Source: Dehalococcoidia bacterium (GTDB lineage Bacteria; Chloroflexota; Dehalococcoidia; JACVQG01). Taken from it: DNA of 12,246 nucleotides. The notes beneath the pieces were generated by a model that did not search any database, was not told the origin of the DNA, and worked only from the letters and a program-made list of their open reading frames with translations. Within the stretch, counting starts at the first letter, position 1. Each line of letters starts with the position of its first letter. A program made the position numbers and the translations under genes. Shown piece after piece: positions 1 through 7,350 of this stretch. The DNA is taken from positions 1-12,246 of the forward strand of contig JACVQG010000076.1 of assembly GCA_015661045.1 (NCBI GenBank). The letters are read 5' to 3'.

Positions 1-446
1 GGAATATCAGCACTGCTCACAGTTGCGCCGGCTGCTTTCAGATTCATGACATTTGTAGGCGAGGTCTCCATAAAGTCTCCAACTACATTGCCGATACGGC
101 GTTCAGTCTTGATTCTTTCACTCATTTCAGCGCCACGGCCGGTTACTATATCCATAGGTATGTTATATCTGTCCTTAAAGCCCCTCTGGAGGGCCAGCCC
201 GATATCGCCGGTGAAGCTAAAAGCATATGCAGTAACCTTGCCCTCCTTGCGGGCTGCTTCTACCAACTGGGCCAGTGCGTTATCCTGTGCAGACAGCGCC
301 GGTGTAGCTGTTGCAGGACCGGTAGTCTGGGGTATAGTTGTCGGTTTAGGAGTCGGAGCTGGAGCAGACGTCGGGCTACAGGCCGCGCTCGACAACACTA
401 TGACCATTGCTGCTATTAAAACGAATATATTCCGATGCCGTTTCAT
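1..446 (-). CDS. ABC transporter substrate-binding lipoprotein, N-terminal part (partial at window edge)
   Basis: This reading frame runs leftward from an ATG at 446 and leaves the window without a stop, so only about 148 N-terminal residues are visible. It opens with basic residues (MKRHR), a hydrophobic segment at about residues 7-18 and a Cys at 23 preceded by SSAA. That looks like a lipoprotein signal, although the -3 position is Ser rather than the usual Leu. A Pro/Thr/Ala-rich linker (about 24-52) follows. The mature domain then begins with LVEAARKEGKVTAYAF and continues to RIKTERRIGNVVGDFMET. This pattern is typical of family 1 extracellular solute-binding proteins of the iron(III)/polyamine type, which hold the ligand outside the membrane for an ABC importer. 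The substrate cannot be told from this part. A GGGG-containing ribosome-binding stretch lies about 7 nt before the ATG. Permease and ATPase partners would lie outside the window. Confidence 0.8.
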   Translation of the reverse strand, partial: MKRHRNIFVLIAAMVIVLSSAACSPTSAPAPTPKPTTIPQTTGPATATPALSAQDNALAQLVEAARKEGKVTAYAFSFTGDIGLALQRGFKDRYNIPMDIVTGRGAEMSERIKTERRIGNVVGDFMETSPTNVMNLKAAGATVSSADI

Positions 447-803
447 ATATTTCCCCATCCCTTAACATAAATTTTTGCCGTGGTCTGATCTATCATGGTA
501 TTAGCTATAAAATACTTTACCATGTTTCTCTTCGTTTCTCAATTCACAGAGGATGCAGATGTACCTATTCAGTTTCTCACCGATATACTGTAATTACTCT
601 TTTTGACTTATTTTACCGGTTCGGAAAGTAGTATCCTCTCCAGATATTTTCAGAGAACCTATAATTTTAACCCAAACGAGCTTTTTTAGTTATTCGTTAT
701 ACCTGTGGCTCATACCTGGCTAAAAAGCATGATTATGCAATGTATGGTAGAATATCACTGAAAAGAATAGTTGAAAGAAAAGAGTCTTTAAATAGACACA
801 AGT
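447..803. other. Intergenic region between divergent genes
   Basis: I see no convincing gene in these 357 bases, which separate two divergently transcribed genes. A 7-bp inverted repeat (CATGGTA at 494-500, TACCATG at 518-524, 17-nt spacer) lies upstream of the solute-binding protein gene and could be an operator. On the plus strand, TGGTAGAAT at 745-753 resembles an extended -10 element about 50 nt before the membrane protein gene, with no good -35. Both calls are tentative. Confidence 0.35.
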
Positions 804-1148
804 ATGATAACCAGGTTAGCTATCTATTTCGTGGTGGGTGGCGCTATCATAGCTTCGACGACCTATTTTGCTTCTGTAGGTAGAGGGTTTGTTGCGGCGT
901 TTGTTGCTACTGTTCCAACTACGAGCCTGCTAACTTTCATTTTTACTCATATGGAAGCGGGAAATGCAGGGGTGATGGCTTACGCTAAAGGGTTGCTCTA
1001 TTTCCTTCCCGCCTGGTTATCCTATGCGCTAACAGTTGTCTTCACCCTTGAAAAAATTGGACTAGTTAAGTCCCTTGTTCTCGGTCTCGTTATTTTTCTA
1101 GCGTTGTCCTTTGTAACAAGGTTAGTTGTGAAGAACTGGATGAGCTAA
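804..1148 (+). CDS. Small integral membrane protein, DUF3147/GlpM-like
   Basis: This 114-residue protein is almost entirely hydrophobic. It has about four predicted membrane helices (roughly residues 4-22, 28-48, 62-82 and 86-108) and ends in a short basic tail. The first half (VVGGAIIAS, then VATVPTTSLLTFIF) resembles the glycine-rich first helix and P-[ST]-TSL motif of DUF3147/GlpM-like proteins, whose biochemical role is not established. GlpM itself was linked to alginate production in Pseudomonas, but nothing here supports that job. An in-frame stop lies just upstream (TAG, 792-794), and ATG at 804 is the natural start. The ribosome-binding site is poor. The gene stands alone, ahead of the rpsO promoter, and is probably transcribed separately. 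Family assignment is from pattern memory and is moderate. Confidence 0.6.
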   Translation: MITRLAIYFVVGGAIIASTTYFASVGRGFVAAFVATVPTTSLLTFIFTHMEAGNAGVMAYAKGLLYFLPAWLSYALTVVFTLEKIGLVKSLVLGLVIFLALSFVTRLVVKNWMS

Positions 1149-1209
1149 AAAATATACAGTAGTTTATTGGGTGGGCACAAAAGAATCATCAATTCTAACT
1201 TAATAGACG

Positions 1210-1238
1210 TTTACAGTCCACACTGCATATGTTATAAT
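1210..1238 (+). promoter_or_regulatory. Sigma-70-type promoter of the rpsO-pnp-dap cluster
   Basis: TTTACA (1210-1215), a 17-nt spacer and a perfect TATAAT (1233-1238) form a near-consensus housekeeping promoter. Transcription should start near 1245, giving an untranslated leader of about 70 nt before rpsO. It is the clearest promoter before the five-gene cluster, and probably drives all of it. Confidence 0.8.
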
Positions 1239-1244
1239 TTTTTG

Positions 1245-1315
1245 CCTGAAAGTATGGTCAGGAATTGATACGTTTATTAACCAAATTGGTTTATCGGGAA
1301 AAAAAGGGAGGAAGA
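1245..1315 (+). promoter_or_regulatory. rpsO mRNA leader with two short hairpins
   Basis: The predicted leader can fold CCTGA (1245-1249) with TCAGG (1258-1262), and AACCA (1279-1283) with TGGTT (1287-1291). Ribosomal protein S15 is known to repress its own translation by binding structured leaders in several phyla, using different RNA folds. This could be such a site, but I cannot match it to a described class, so the regulatory role is inferred. Confidence 0.35.
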
Positions 1316-1579
1316 TTGGAGAAAACAGAGAAACAAGCAGTGATCAAGCAGTTCGCTATCACCGAGAAGGACACAGGTTCAACAGAGGTCCAGGTAGCTC
1401 TCTTGACAAAAAGGATAATCCAGCTAACGGAACACCTCAAAATTAACCGTCAAGATCACCATTCCCGCCGGGGATTGCTTCTTTTGGTGGGTCAGCGGCG
1501 CCGCTTGCTGGCTTACCTGGCAAATAACAATTTACCCAAATATCATAAACTAATCTCTGAATTGAACTTGAGAAAATAG
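1316..1579 (+). CDS. rpsO: 30S ribosomal protein S15
   Basis: The encoded protein is S15, which binds the central domain of 16S rRNA early in assembly of the small subunit. The family signature is plain: DTGSTEVQVALLT, then DHHSRRGLL, then a basic stretch QRRRLLAYL and the C-terminal ISELNLRK. I place the start at the TTG at 1316, giving 87 residues, close to the usual 88-89. GGAGG lies at 1307-1311, 4 nt upstream. An upstream TTG at 1265 would add 17 residues with no family counterpart and would swallow the ribosome-binding site. It is the first gene after the promoter, and pnp follows after 44 nt, as in many bacteria. Confidence 0.95.
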   Translation: MEKTEKQAVIKQFAITEKDTGSTEVQVALLTKRIIQLTEHLKINRQDHHSRRGLLLLVGQRRRLLAYLANNNLPKYHKLISELNLRK

Positions 1580-1623
1580 TATTTTGATATACAGGGTGAA
1601 AGTAAGGCTGGTTAGTTAATTTG

Positions 1624-3861
1624 ATGAAAACATTTCAAATAGAGGTGGGAGGGAAACCACTAACAATAGAGGTGGGCAGGCTTGCCCTACAGGCTAACGG
1701 TGCTGTTGTGGTATCCTACGGAGATACAATAGTCCTGGTTACTGCCTGCGTAGGCGGTGCACGGGAGGGTGTAGATTTTCTGCCTTTAACCGTGGACTAC
1801 GAAGAGAGATTATATGCAGCAGGTAAGATTCCTGGCAGCTTCATTCGCCGGGAGGGACGTCCCGGTCAGGAGGCTACATTAGCCAGCAGGTTAGTTGATA
1901 GACCACTGAGGCCACTCTTCCCCAAAGGCTTCCATAACGAAGTCCAGATAGTCATCACCACTCTCTCCTCTGACCAGGAAAACGAACCTGATATACTGGC
2001 CATTATCGGGGCTTCAGCCGCTCTAACAATATCAGAGATTCCTTTTTTCGGGCCTATCAGTGCAACTAGAGTGGGTTACAAAGACGGCAAATTTATCGTT
2101 AATCCCACTTATACTCAGCTCAATGATAGCTTGATAGAACTTACGGTAGCTGGCAGCAGTGAAGCGGTGGCAATGCTTGAAGCTGGAGCAAAGGAAGCTC
2201 CAGAAAGTTTAATACTGGATGCCATCAAATTTGCCCAGGAGATAAACAGCCGGGTAATCAAGCTCCAGGATGAAATCAGGGCGGCCTGCGGTAAACCCAA
2301 GATGGAATTCACCCCTACTCCGGTAAATCCGGAGTTAGTCAAGGCTGCAGAATCCCTCCTTGGTGTCCGCATGGCCGATGCAGTAAAAATATCGGATCGT
2401 CAGGAACGGGAACAAACAGTAGAAAAAATTAAAAAAGAGGTTTCAGAGGCTCTGGGTGATAAATATCCCACCCTTGAAAAACAGGCTATTCTGGAGTCCA
2501 AGCTTAAAACCGAAATTAGAAATCGGGTACTTAAAGACGGCGTCCGTTTTGGTGGTAGAGGTTTTAATGAAATACGGCCTATCACCATGGAGGTCGGGAT
2601 TTTACCCCGAACCCACGGTTCAGGCCTTTTCACACGGGGGCAAACACAGGTGTTGACCATCGCCACCCTGGGATCGAGACGGGAAGAGCAGTTACTGGAC
2701 GGCCTAAGTCAGGATGAGACTAAACGGTTTATGCATCACTATAATTTCCCTTCGTTCTCTACGGGCGAAGTCAAAAGGATGATCGGCCCCGGCAGGCGTG
2801 AGATCGGCCACGGCGCCTTGGTCGAGCGTGCTTTACTTCCTATAATTCCTGATGAACAGAGTTTTCCCTATACAATCCGTCTTGTTTCAGAGGTGTTAAG
2901 TTCCAGCGGAAGTACCTCGCAAGCCAGCGTTTGCGCCAGCAGTTTATCTCTCATGGATGCCGGTGTACCCATAAAAACCCCTGTAGCCGGCGTGGCCATA
3001 GGGTTAATCACTGATGATACAGGAAGGCATGAGATCCTCACAGATATCGAGGGTTGGGAAGACGCTTACGGGGATATGGACTTTAAGGCAGCCGGCACCA
3101 TGGAAGGCCTAACCGCCCTCCAGATGGACATAAAACTCCGGGGAGTCAGTTTTGAGATAATTGAAAAAGCATTTAGCCGGGCTCGCGATGCTCGGCTCCA
3201 GATACTCGATAAAATGAAGGCGACAATTGCTACCAGCCGAGATGAGCTCAGTAAATATGCTCCACGTATGTATAAAATAACTATCCCGGTGGATAAAATT
3301 GGCGCCATTATCGGGCCGGGTGGTAAGACCATCCGCTCCATAACCGAAGAAACGAAAACAACTATCGATGTTCAAAACGATGGCACTGTGATCGTCGGTT
3401 CTCCCAATGAGGAGTCTGCTCAGAAAGCCATCCATCAAATAGAAGGGTTAACCCGTGACGTGGAATTAGGAACAATATACACCGGTAAGGTAACCCGACT
3501 GTTTAACTTTGGGGCTATGGTTGAAATCCTCCCCGGCAAAGAAGGGATGGTGCATATTAGCGAGATGGCAGATTATCGGGTAGCCAAGGTGGAAGATGTG
3601 GTAAAAGTCGGGGATGAAATTATGGTTAAAGTAATTGAAGTAGACCGACAGGGTAGAATAAACCTATCCCGCCGGGCTGTATTTGACGATCCCAAACGGG
3701 GTACGGCGCCACCATCCAATACACCGCGAGGGAGTGGGCCGGCAGGACAATCCCCCCGTCCACCTTCACCACCATTTCGCCAACCGTTCCGCGGTCCCGG
3801 TGGAAGTGGGCCGGGATTCAGAAGCCGACAATCACCGCCAGAGGGAGAGAATGGCGATTAA
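1624..3861 (+). CDS. pnp: Polyribonucleotide nucleotidyltransferase (PNPase)
   Basis: PNPase degrades RNA 3' to 5' by phosphorolysis, releasing nucleoside diphosphates, and acts as a trimer in the cytoplasm. All expected parts are present in 745 residues: a first RNase PH domain (from the N-terminus, with YEERLYAAGKIPGSF), a helical linker, and a second RNase PH domain with GSTSQASVC and GDMDFKAAGT. Asp480 and Asp486 are spaced like the E. coli catalytic pair 486/492. A KH domain with the GPGG loop at 564-567 and an S1 domain at about 617-688 follow. The tail (about 690-745) is rich in Pro, Gly and Arg and is probably disordered. Start: ATG at 1624; a TTG directly before it is an unlikely alternative. 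The ribosome-binding site is weak, suggesting coupling to rpsO or low initiation. The last 11 nt overlap dapB. Confidence 0.96.
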   Translation: MKTFQIEVGGKPLTIEVGRLALQANGAVVVSYGDTIVLVTACVGGAREGVDFLPLTVDYEERLYAAGKIPGSFIRREGRPGQEATLASRLVDRPLRPLFPKGFHNEVQIVITTLSSDQENEPDILAIIGASAALTISEIPFFGPISATRVGYKDGKFIVNPTYTQLNDSLIELTVAGSSEAVAMLEAGAKEAPESLILDAIKFAQEINSRVIKLQDEIRAACGKPKMEFTPTPVNPELVKAAESLLGVRMADAVKISDRQEREQTVEKIKKEVSEALGDKYPTLEKQAILESKLKTEIRNRVLKDGVRFGGRGFNEIRPITMEVGILPRTHGSGLFTRGQTQVLTIATLGSRREEQLLDGLSQDETKRFMHHYNFPSFSTGEVKRMIGPGRREIGHGALVERALLPIIPDEQSFPYTIRLVSEVLSSSGSTSQASVCASSLSLMDAGVPIKTPVAGVAIGLITDDTGRHEILTDIEGWEDAYGDMDFKAAGTMEGLTALQMDIKLRGVSFEIIEKAFSRARDARLQILDKMKATIATSRDELSKYAPRMYKITIPVDKIGAIIGPGGKTIRSITEETKTTIDVQNDGTVIVGSPNEESAQKAIHQIEGLTRDVELGTIYTGKVTRLFNFGAMVEILPGKEGMVHISEMADYRVAKVEDVVKVGDEIMVKVIEVDRQGRINLSRRAVFDDPKRGTAPPSNTPRGSGPAGQSPRPPSPPFRQPFRGPGGSGPGFRSRQSPPEGENGD

Positions 3862-4651
3862 GGTCGTAATACATGGCGCTGCCGGCAAAATGGGCCAGGA
3901 AGTCCTCCGCGCCGTATGCCGGGATCCGGAGCTTAAGGCAGTCGGCGCTATAGACGTTCAAGCTAAACAGGATGTTTTGCCCTTGCCCTTTGGCTCAGGT
4001 ACCATTCCTTACTCGTCTAATGTGGAAGCAATTCTGAAGCGCTGTAAACCGGATGTCCTGGTGGACTTCTCTCTGGCGGAGGCATCGCTGTTAGCAGCAA
4101 GGCTAAGCGCCCAGCATAAGGTAAATATTGTTATCGGAACCACGGGTCTAACTCCGCAGAATGTCCAGGATATTAAAGGGTGGGTAACGGCCCAGGGCGT
4201 AGGTGCGATAGTTGCCCCTAACTTCGCCATCGGGGCAGTATTGATGATCCACCTGGCAAAAACGGTTTCCCGTTTTAAGGATTTTAAAGCTACCGAGATA
4301 TTAGAAATGCACCATGATGAAAAGATAGATGCCCCTTCCGGTACGGCTCTGGCGACTGCACAGGCTATGCTGGAAGCAAGAGGGCAACCTTTTAATTTTA
4401 ATAAACCCCAGAAAGTTAGCCTTGAAGGGACCAGAGGCGGTGAATCGGGGGGCATATCCATTCACAGCATACGTTTACCAGGCCTTCTGGCTCACCAGGA
4501 AGTCATCTTCGGGGCGCTAGGACAAACCTTGAGCATACGACATGATACTATTAGCCGAGAATGTTTCATTCCAGGGGTAATTATGGCCGTTAAAGAGGTA
4601 GTAAAACGACCTGGATTCATTTATGGGCTAGACCAGTTACTGGGGCTTTAG
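3851..4651 (+). CDS. dapB: 4-hydroxy-tetrahydrodipicolinate reductase
   Basis: DapB reduces 4-hydroxy-tetrahydrodipicolinate, the DapA product, with NAD(P)H, on the route to diaminopimelate and lysine. At 266 residues it has normal length. The Rossmann motif GAAGKMG sits near the N-terminus. The family signature HHDEKIDAPSGTA starts at His154; His154 and Lys158 match the catalytic pair His159/Lys163 of the E. coli enzyme. The C-terminus GLDQLLGL is also family-like. The start is the ATG at 3851, inside the last codons of pnp, with GAGGGAG just upstream. The frame stays open further back into pnp, but that part encodes no DapB-like sequence. The 11-bp overlap with pnp, and 13 nt before the asd start, point to one transcript. 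Confidence 0.95.
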   Translation: MAIKVVIHGAAGKMGQEVLRAVCRDPELKAVGAIDVQAKQDVLPLPFGSGTIPYSSNVEAILKRCKPDVLVDFSLAEASLLAARLSAQHKVNIVIGTTGLTPQNVQDIKGWVTAQGVGAIVAPNFAIGAVLMIHLAKTVSRFKDFKATEILEMHHDEKIDAPSGTALATAQAMLEARGQPFNFNKPQKVSLEGTRGGESGGISIHSIRLPGLLAHQEVIFGALGQTLSIRHDTISRECFIPGVIMAVKEVVKRPGFIYGLDQLLGL

Positions 4652-4664
4652 GAGGTTGGTAAAC

Positions 4665-5690
4665 ATGAGGCCGCTAAGTGTGGCCATAGTTGGCGCCACT
4701 GGAATGATAGGGCAAGAATTTATCCGTGTGCTTGAGCAACACCGCTTTCCTCTCGGGCAGGTCCAGTTATTCTCGTCTGACCGCACGGCAGGTAAAAAAC
4801 TATTCGTTAATCATAAAGAGGTGGATGTCCAAGAGGTAAGTTCGCGTTCTTTTGAGCATGTTGACCTGGCCTTTTTTGCGCCCGGCGCTGAGGTCAGCCG
4901 GCATTTCTCACCAATTGCTGCTAAAGCAGGAGCTGTGGTAATAGATACTAGCTCTGCATTCCGCATGGAACCCTGGGTGCCACTTGTTATACCGGAGGTC
5001 AATCCACAGGACCTTAAGGACCATAAAGGTATCATTGCTAATCCTGATTCCTCGACTATTCAAATGGTCGCGGCGTTATATCCATTGCATAAAATTAATC
5101 CCCTCCGGCGTATCATAGTATCCACCTATCAATCTGTCTCCGGTGGGACAGGCTCAGCAGCAATGGAGGAACTGACGATTCAAACCAAACAAATCCTGGA
5201 AGGTCGCAGCACTACACCTCATGCATATCCCCATCAGATAGCTTTTAACGTATTGCCAGAGATAGATGTTTTTCTTTACAACGGCTATACAAAAGAAGAG
5301 TGGAAGATGATGGAGGAGACCCGTAAAATCATGCATACCCCGGAGTTGGGTGTTTCCGCAACCTGTGTGCGGGTGCCTGTTTATATTTGCCACAGCGAAT
5401 CTATTACCGTGGAGTTCACCAATCCCATTACTCCTGAGGATGCCAAAAAAGTTCTATCTCAGTCACCGGGTATCAGGCTTCTGGATGACCCTGATATAAG
5501 CCTGTACCCCATGCCCTGGTCTGTGGCTGGCACCGATGAGGTCTGCGTGGGAAGAATCCGCCGCGATGTCTCTCATCCCAATGCCCTTGTGATGTGGGTA
5601 GTAGCTGATAATATCCGTAAAGGCGCTGCCCTCAACGCAGTTCAGATTGCTGAAATCCTGCTCCTTAAGGGTTGGATGAAAGTAGCATGA
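4665..5690 (+). CDS. asd: Aspartate-semialdehyde dehydrogenase family protein lacking the catalytic Cys
   Basis: Asd makes aspartate semialdehyde from aspartyl phosphate with NADPH, feeding lysine, diaminopimelate, threonine and methionine. The 341-residue product has the family layout: NADP-binding GATGMIG at 10-16, TSSAFRM, PLVIPEVNP, STYQSVSGGTG, RVPVYICHSES and a C-terminal GRIRRD. E. coli uses Cys135, Gln162, Arg267 and His274. Here Gln156, Arg236 and His243 sit at exactly matching spacing, but the Cys position is Ser129 and the preceding Asn is Asp128 (NPDSST instead of NPNCST). Cys242 lies directly before the catalytic His, where Gly or Ala is usual. The gene is otherwise intact, so it may be a weakened or altered enzyme rather than a pseudogene. 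Start: ATG 4665 with GGAGG 9 nt upstream. The stop overlaps the dapA start (ATGA). Confidence 0.9.
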   Translation: MRPLSVAIVGATGMIGQEFIRVLEQHRFPLGQVQLFSSDRTAGKKLFVNHKEVDVQEVSSRSFEHVDLAFFAPGAEVSRHFSPIAAKAGAVVIDTSSAFRMEPWVPLVIPEVNPQDLKDHKGIIANPDSSTIQMVAALYPLHKINPLRRIIVSTYQSVSGGTGSAAMEELTIQTKQILEGRSTTPHAYPHQIAFNVLPEIDVFLYNGYTKEEWKMMEETRKIMHTPELGVSATCVRVPVYICHSESITVEFTNPITPEDAKKVLSQSPGIRLLDDPDISLYPMPWSVAGTDEVCVGRIRRDVSHPNALVMWVVADNIRKGAALNAVQIAEILLLKGWMKVA

Positions 5691-6577
5691 ACAAACCGGG
5701 CCGATTGCTTACCGCCATGGTTACCCCCTTCGATTCCATGGGGAAAGTGGACTATACCCGGGCTAAGAAGCTGGCCCTCGCCCTGATCCAGTCCGGCAGC
5801 CACGGCCTTGTAGTATCCGGGAGCACAGGCGAGTCACCTACCTTAACCCGTGAGGAAAAGCTAAAGCTTTTTTCGGAAATAAAAGCGGCTGTGGGGAACA
5901 AGGGAACGGTGATTGCTGGAACCGGCAACTATAACACCGCCGAGAGTATCGAGTTGACGAAAGAGGCAGAAAAGCTTGGCGTGGATGGTTGCCTCATGGT
6001 AGTGCCCTATTACAACAAGCCCACACAGGAAGGCTTGTATCAGCATTTCAAAGCCATCGCCAGCGCTACCAATCTGCCATGCATCCTGTACAACGTCCCT
6101 TCCCGCACTATCACCGAGCTATCCCCGGAGACGGTCATCCGGCTGAGTCAGATTGAAAATATAATAGGGTTAAAAGAGGCCAGCGGAAAACTTGAGCCTG
6201 TCGCCCGAGTCATTGATGACGCCCGCCCTGGTTTCCTGGTATATAGTGGCAACGATAGCGATACACTCCCCATAATGGCTATTGGAGGCTATGGAGTAAT
6301 AAGTGTTGCCTCGCATCTCGTAGGCGCTCAAATAAGGGAGATGATAGAAAGCTATCTTCGAGGCAAGGTCCAGGAGGCTGCGACTATCCACCGGCGTTTG
6401 TTACCCCTTGTAAATGCCCTATTCGTTGTATCCAACCCCGTTCCTCTGAAATATGCCCTGAACAAGGTAGGTTTTTCCGTAGGTAAACCGCGTCTACCCC
6501 TTACCGAACCCGATGAAAAAGCGGCGGCCGTTATAGATGATGCCCTGAAAAACACCCATATAGACTTGCCTTTATAA
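5687..6577 (+). CDS. dapA: 4-hydroxy-tetrahydrodipicolinate synthase
   Basis: DapA condenses pyruvate with aspartate semialdehyde, the committed step to diaminopimelate and lysine. The 296-residue protein is a TIM-barrel class I aldolase of usual length. Visible key residues are Lys163 (in GLKEASG), which forms the Schiff base with pyruvate; Tyr135 and Arg140 (in LYNVPSRT); and Tyr109 in PYYNKP. The hydroxyl pair is Ser46-Thr47 (GSTGES), where E. coli has Thr-Thr; Ser is a mild change. I chose the ATG at 5687 because it overlaps the asd stop by 4 nt (ATGA), a common coupling arrangement. A TTG 15 nt upstream would add five residues. It is the last gene of the cluster, and I see no clear terminator after it. 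Confidence 0.95.
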   Translation: MNKPGRLLTAMVTPFDSMGKVDYTRAKKLALALIQSGSHGLVVSGSTGESPTLTREEKLKLFSEIKAAVGNKGTVIAGTGNYNTAESIELTKEAEKLGVDGCLMVVPYYNKPTQEGLYQHFKAIASATNLPCILYNVPSRTITELSPETVIRLSQIENIIGLKEASGKLEPVARVIDDARPGFLVYSGNDSDTLPIMAIGGYGVISVASHLVGAQIREMIESYLRGKVQEAATIHRRLLPLVNALFVVSNPVPLKYALNKVGFSVGKPRLPLTEPDEKAAAVIDDALKNTHIDLPL

Positions 6578-6685
6578 GCAAAGCTATGGGATACGTACTT
6601 CTGGCGTTTATTCCTGTTACCCTCGCCAACCACTACAAATCTTTCTTTTGATTCATCAATGCTTTCATTGTGCCCCCTCTTTTCC

Positions 6686-6710
6686 TATGATAAACTGAGC
6701 CAGGAGGCAA
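6686..6710 (+). repeat. Left copy of a 25-bp direct repeat (promoter box plus ribosome-binding site)
   Basis: These 25 bases recur at 10121-10145 with one mismatch (the eighth base is A here, C there). The repeat begins with TATGAT, a possible -10 element, and ends with AGGAGGCAA, which supplies the ribosome-binding site of the following gene. The two copies frame the accessory genes. No good -35 element is visible. It could be an insertion-site duplication or a shared expression signal. Confidence 0.75.
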
Positions 6711-6711
6711 G

Positions 6712-7350
6712 TTGGAGAAATTAAATTTAAATAATATGATCTCTACAAACGATAAGGTCATACGTGCGGCCCTCCGAAATATCCTATATAAAGAATTAGG
6801 AAATTACCAAAAGAATGGCTATAACGCAGAAGTTTTTGAAGAATTCGGCGTACGCCATGGAGCCGCAAGAATAGATTTTGCCCTTATTAATGGCGTTATG
6901 TGTGGTTATGAGATAAAAAGCGACCGAGACACATTGGAACGATTACCGGAACAAATGATTGAATTTAACGCTGTTTTCGATAATTTAACTTTGGTCGTGG
7001 GGAAGCGTCATCTCTATCAAGCTATGCATTTCATTCCTGAATGGTGGGGCGTAATGGTTGCAAAAGTGGATGCTCACGACCAAGTGTTTTTCCAAACGAT
7101 TCGTGAGTCAGAAACTAACAGTGGGCAAGTTAAGATATCCATAGCGCGACTATTATGGAGAAAAGAAGCATTACGGATTCTCGAAGAACGAGACAGCGCA
7201 GATGGAGTACGTCACAAGCCGCGAGAATTCATATACGAGAGACTGGCGAACGTATCAGATATTAATACTCTTAAAGTACAAGTAAGCGCTCTGCTCGTTT
7301 CTAGGGAAGGTTGGCGATCTGATCCGCAACTAGCGTCAAATGATGATTAA
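6712..7350 (+). CDS. sce7726 family protein, PD-(D/E)XK nuclease-like
   Basis: I recognise this 212-residue protein as sce7726-like, a family of unproven function named after a Sorangium gene. The core reads ARIDFALINGVMCGYEIKSD: Asp55, then Glu67 and Lys69, an arrangement typical of PD-(D/E)XK nuclease folds. It is followed by DTLERLPEQ, which I remember as shared by this family. IPEWWGV (about 108-114) is another family-like stretch. Nuclease activity is inferred from these residues only. The start is the TTG at 6712, 4 nt after AGGAGG; an ATG eight codons later has no such site. It converges on the beta family gene and their coding ends overlap by 50 bp. A hairpin terminator lies just downstream. 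The genes beyond it are AT-rich accessory genes, so a defence role is plausible but unproven. Confidence 0.75.
   Translation: MEKLNLNNMISTNDKVIRAALRNILYKELGNYQKNGYNAEVFEEFGVRHGAARIDFALINGVMCGYEIKSDRDTLERLPEQMIEFNAVFDNLTLVVGKRHLYQAMHFIPEWWGVMVAKVDAHDQVFFQTIRESETNSGQVKISIARLLWRKEALRILEERDSADGVRHKPREFIYERLANVSDINTLKVQVSALLVSREGWRSDPQLASNDD

Noticed and set aside
46..465. Plus-strand open frame across the left edge
   Set aside because: It lies antisense to the solute-binding protein frame, which has a signal sequence and family motifs; the plus-strand translation has low-complexity Val/Gly runs and no family pattern.
1265..1315. Upstream TTG start extending rpsO by 17 codons
   Set aside because: The extension has no counterpart in S15, would make the protein too long, and covers the GGAGG site that fits the TTG at 1316.
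2115..3438. Several minus-strand open frames inside pnp
   Set aside because: They are antisense to strongly conserved PNPase codons, lack ribosome-binding sites and resemble no family.
3683..3850. Upstream extension of the dapB frame into pnp
   Set aside because: The added residues are a frame-shifted reading of the Pro/Gly-rich PNPase tail; the Rossmann motif starts right after the ATG at 3851.
4009..4461. Minus-strand open frame of 150 codons in dapB
   Set aside because: It is antisense to the conserved DapB catalytic region and no family features are seen.
4656..4664. TTG start for asd three codons before the ATG
   Set aside because: It would directly abut the GGAGG; the ATG at 4665 has normal 9-nt spacing.
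4665..5690. asd as a pseudogene
   Set aside because: Despite the missing Cys, the frame is full length with all other motifs and normal overlaps with its neighbours, so there is no sign of decay.
6578..6711. Search for an RNA gene, transposase remnant or terminator after dapA
   Set aside because: No cloverleaf, stable hairpin with T-run, or coding remnant is visible apart from the direct repeat.
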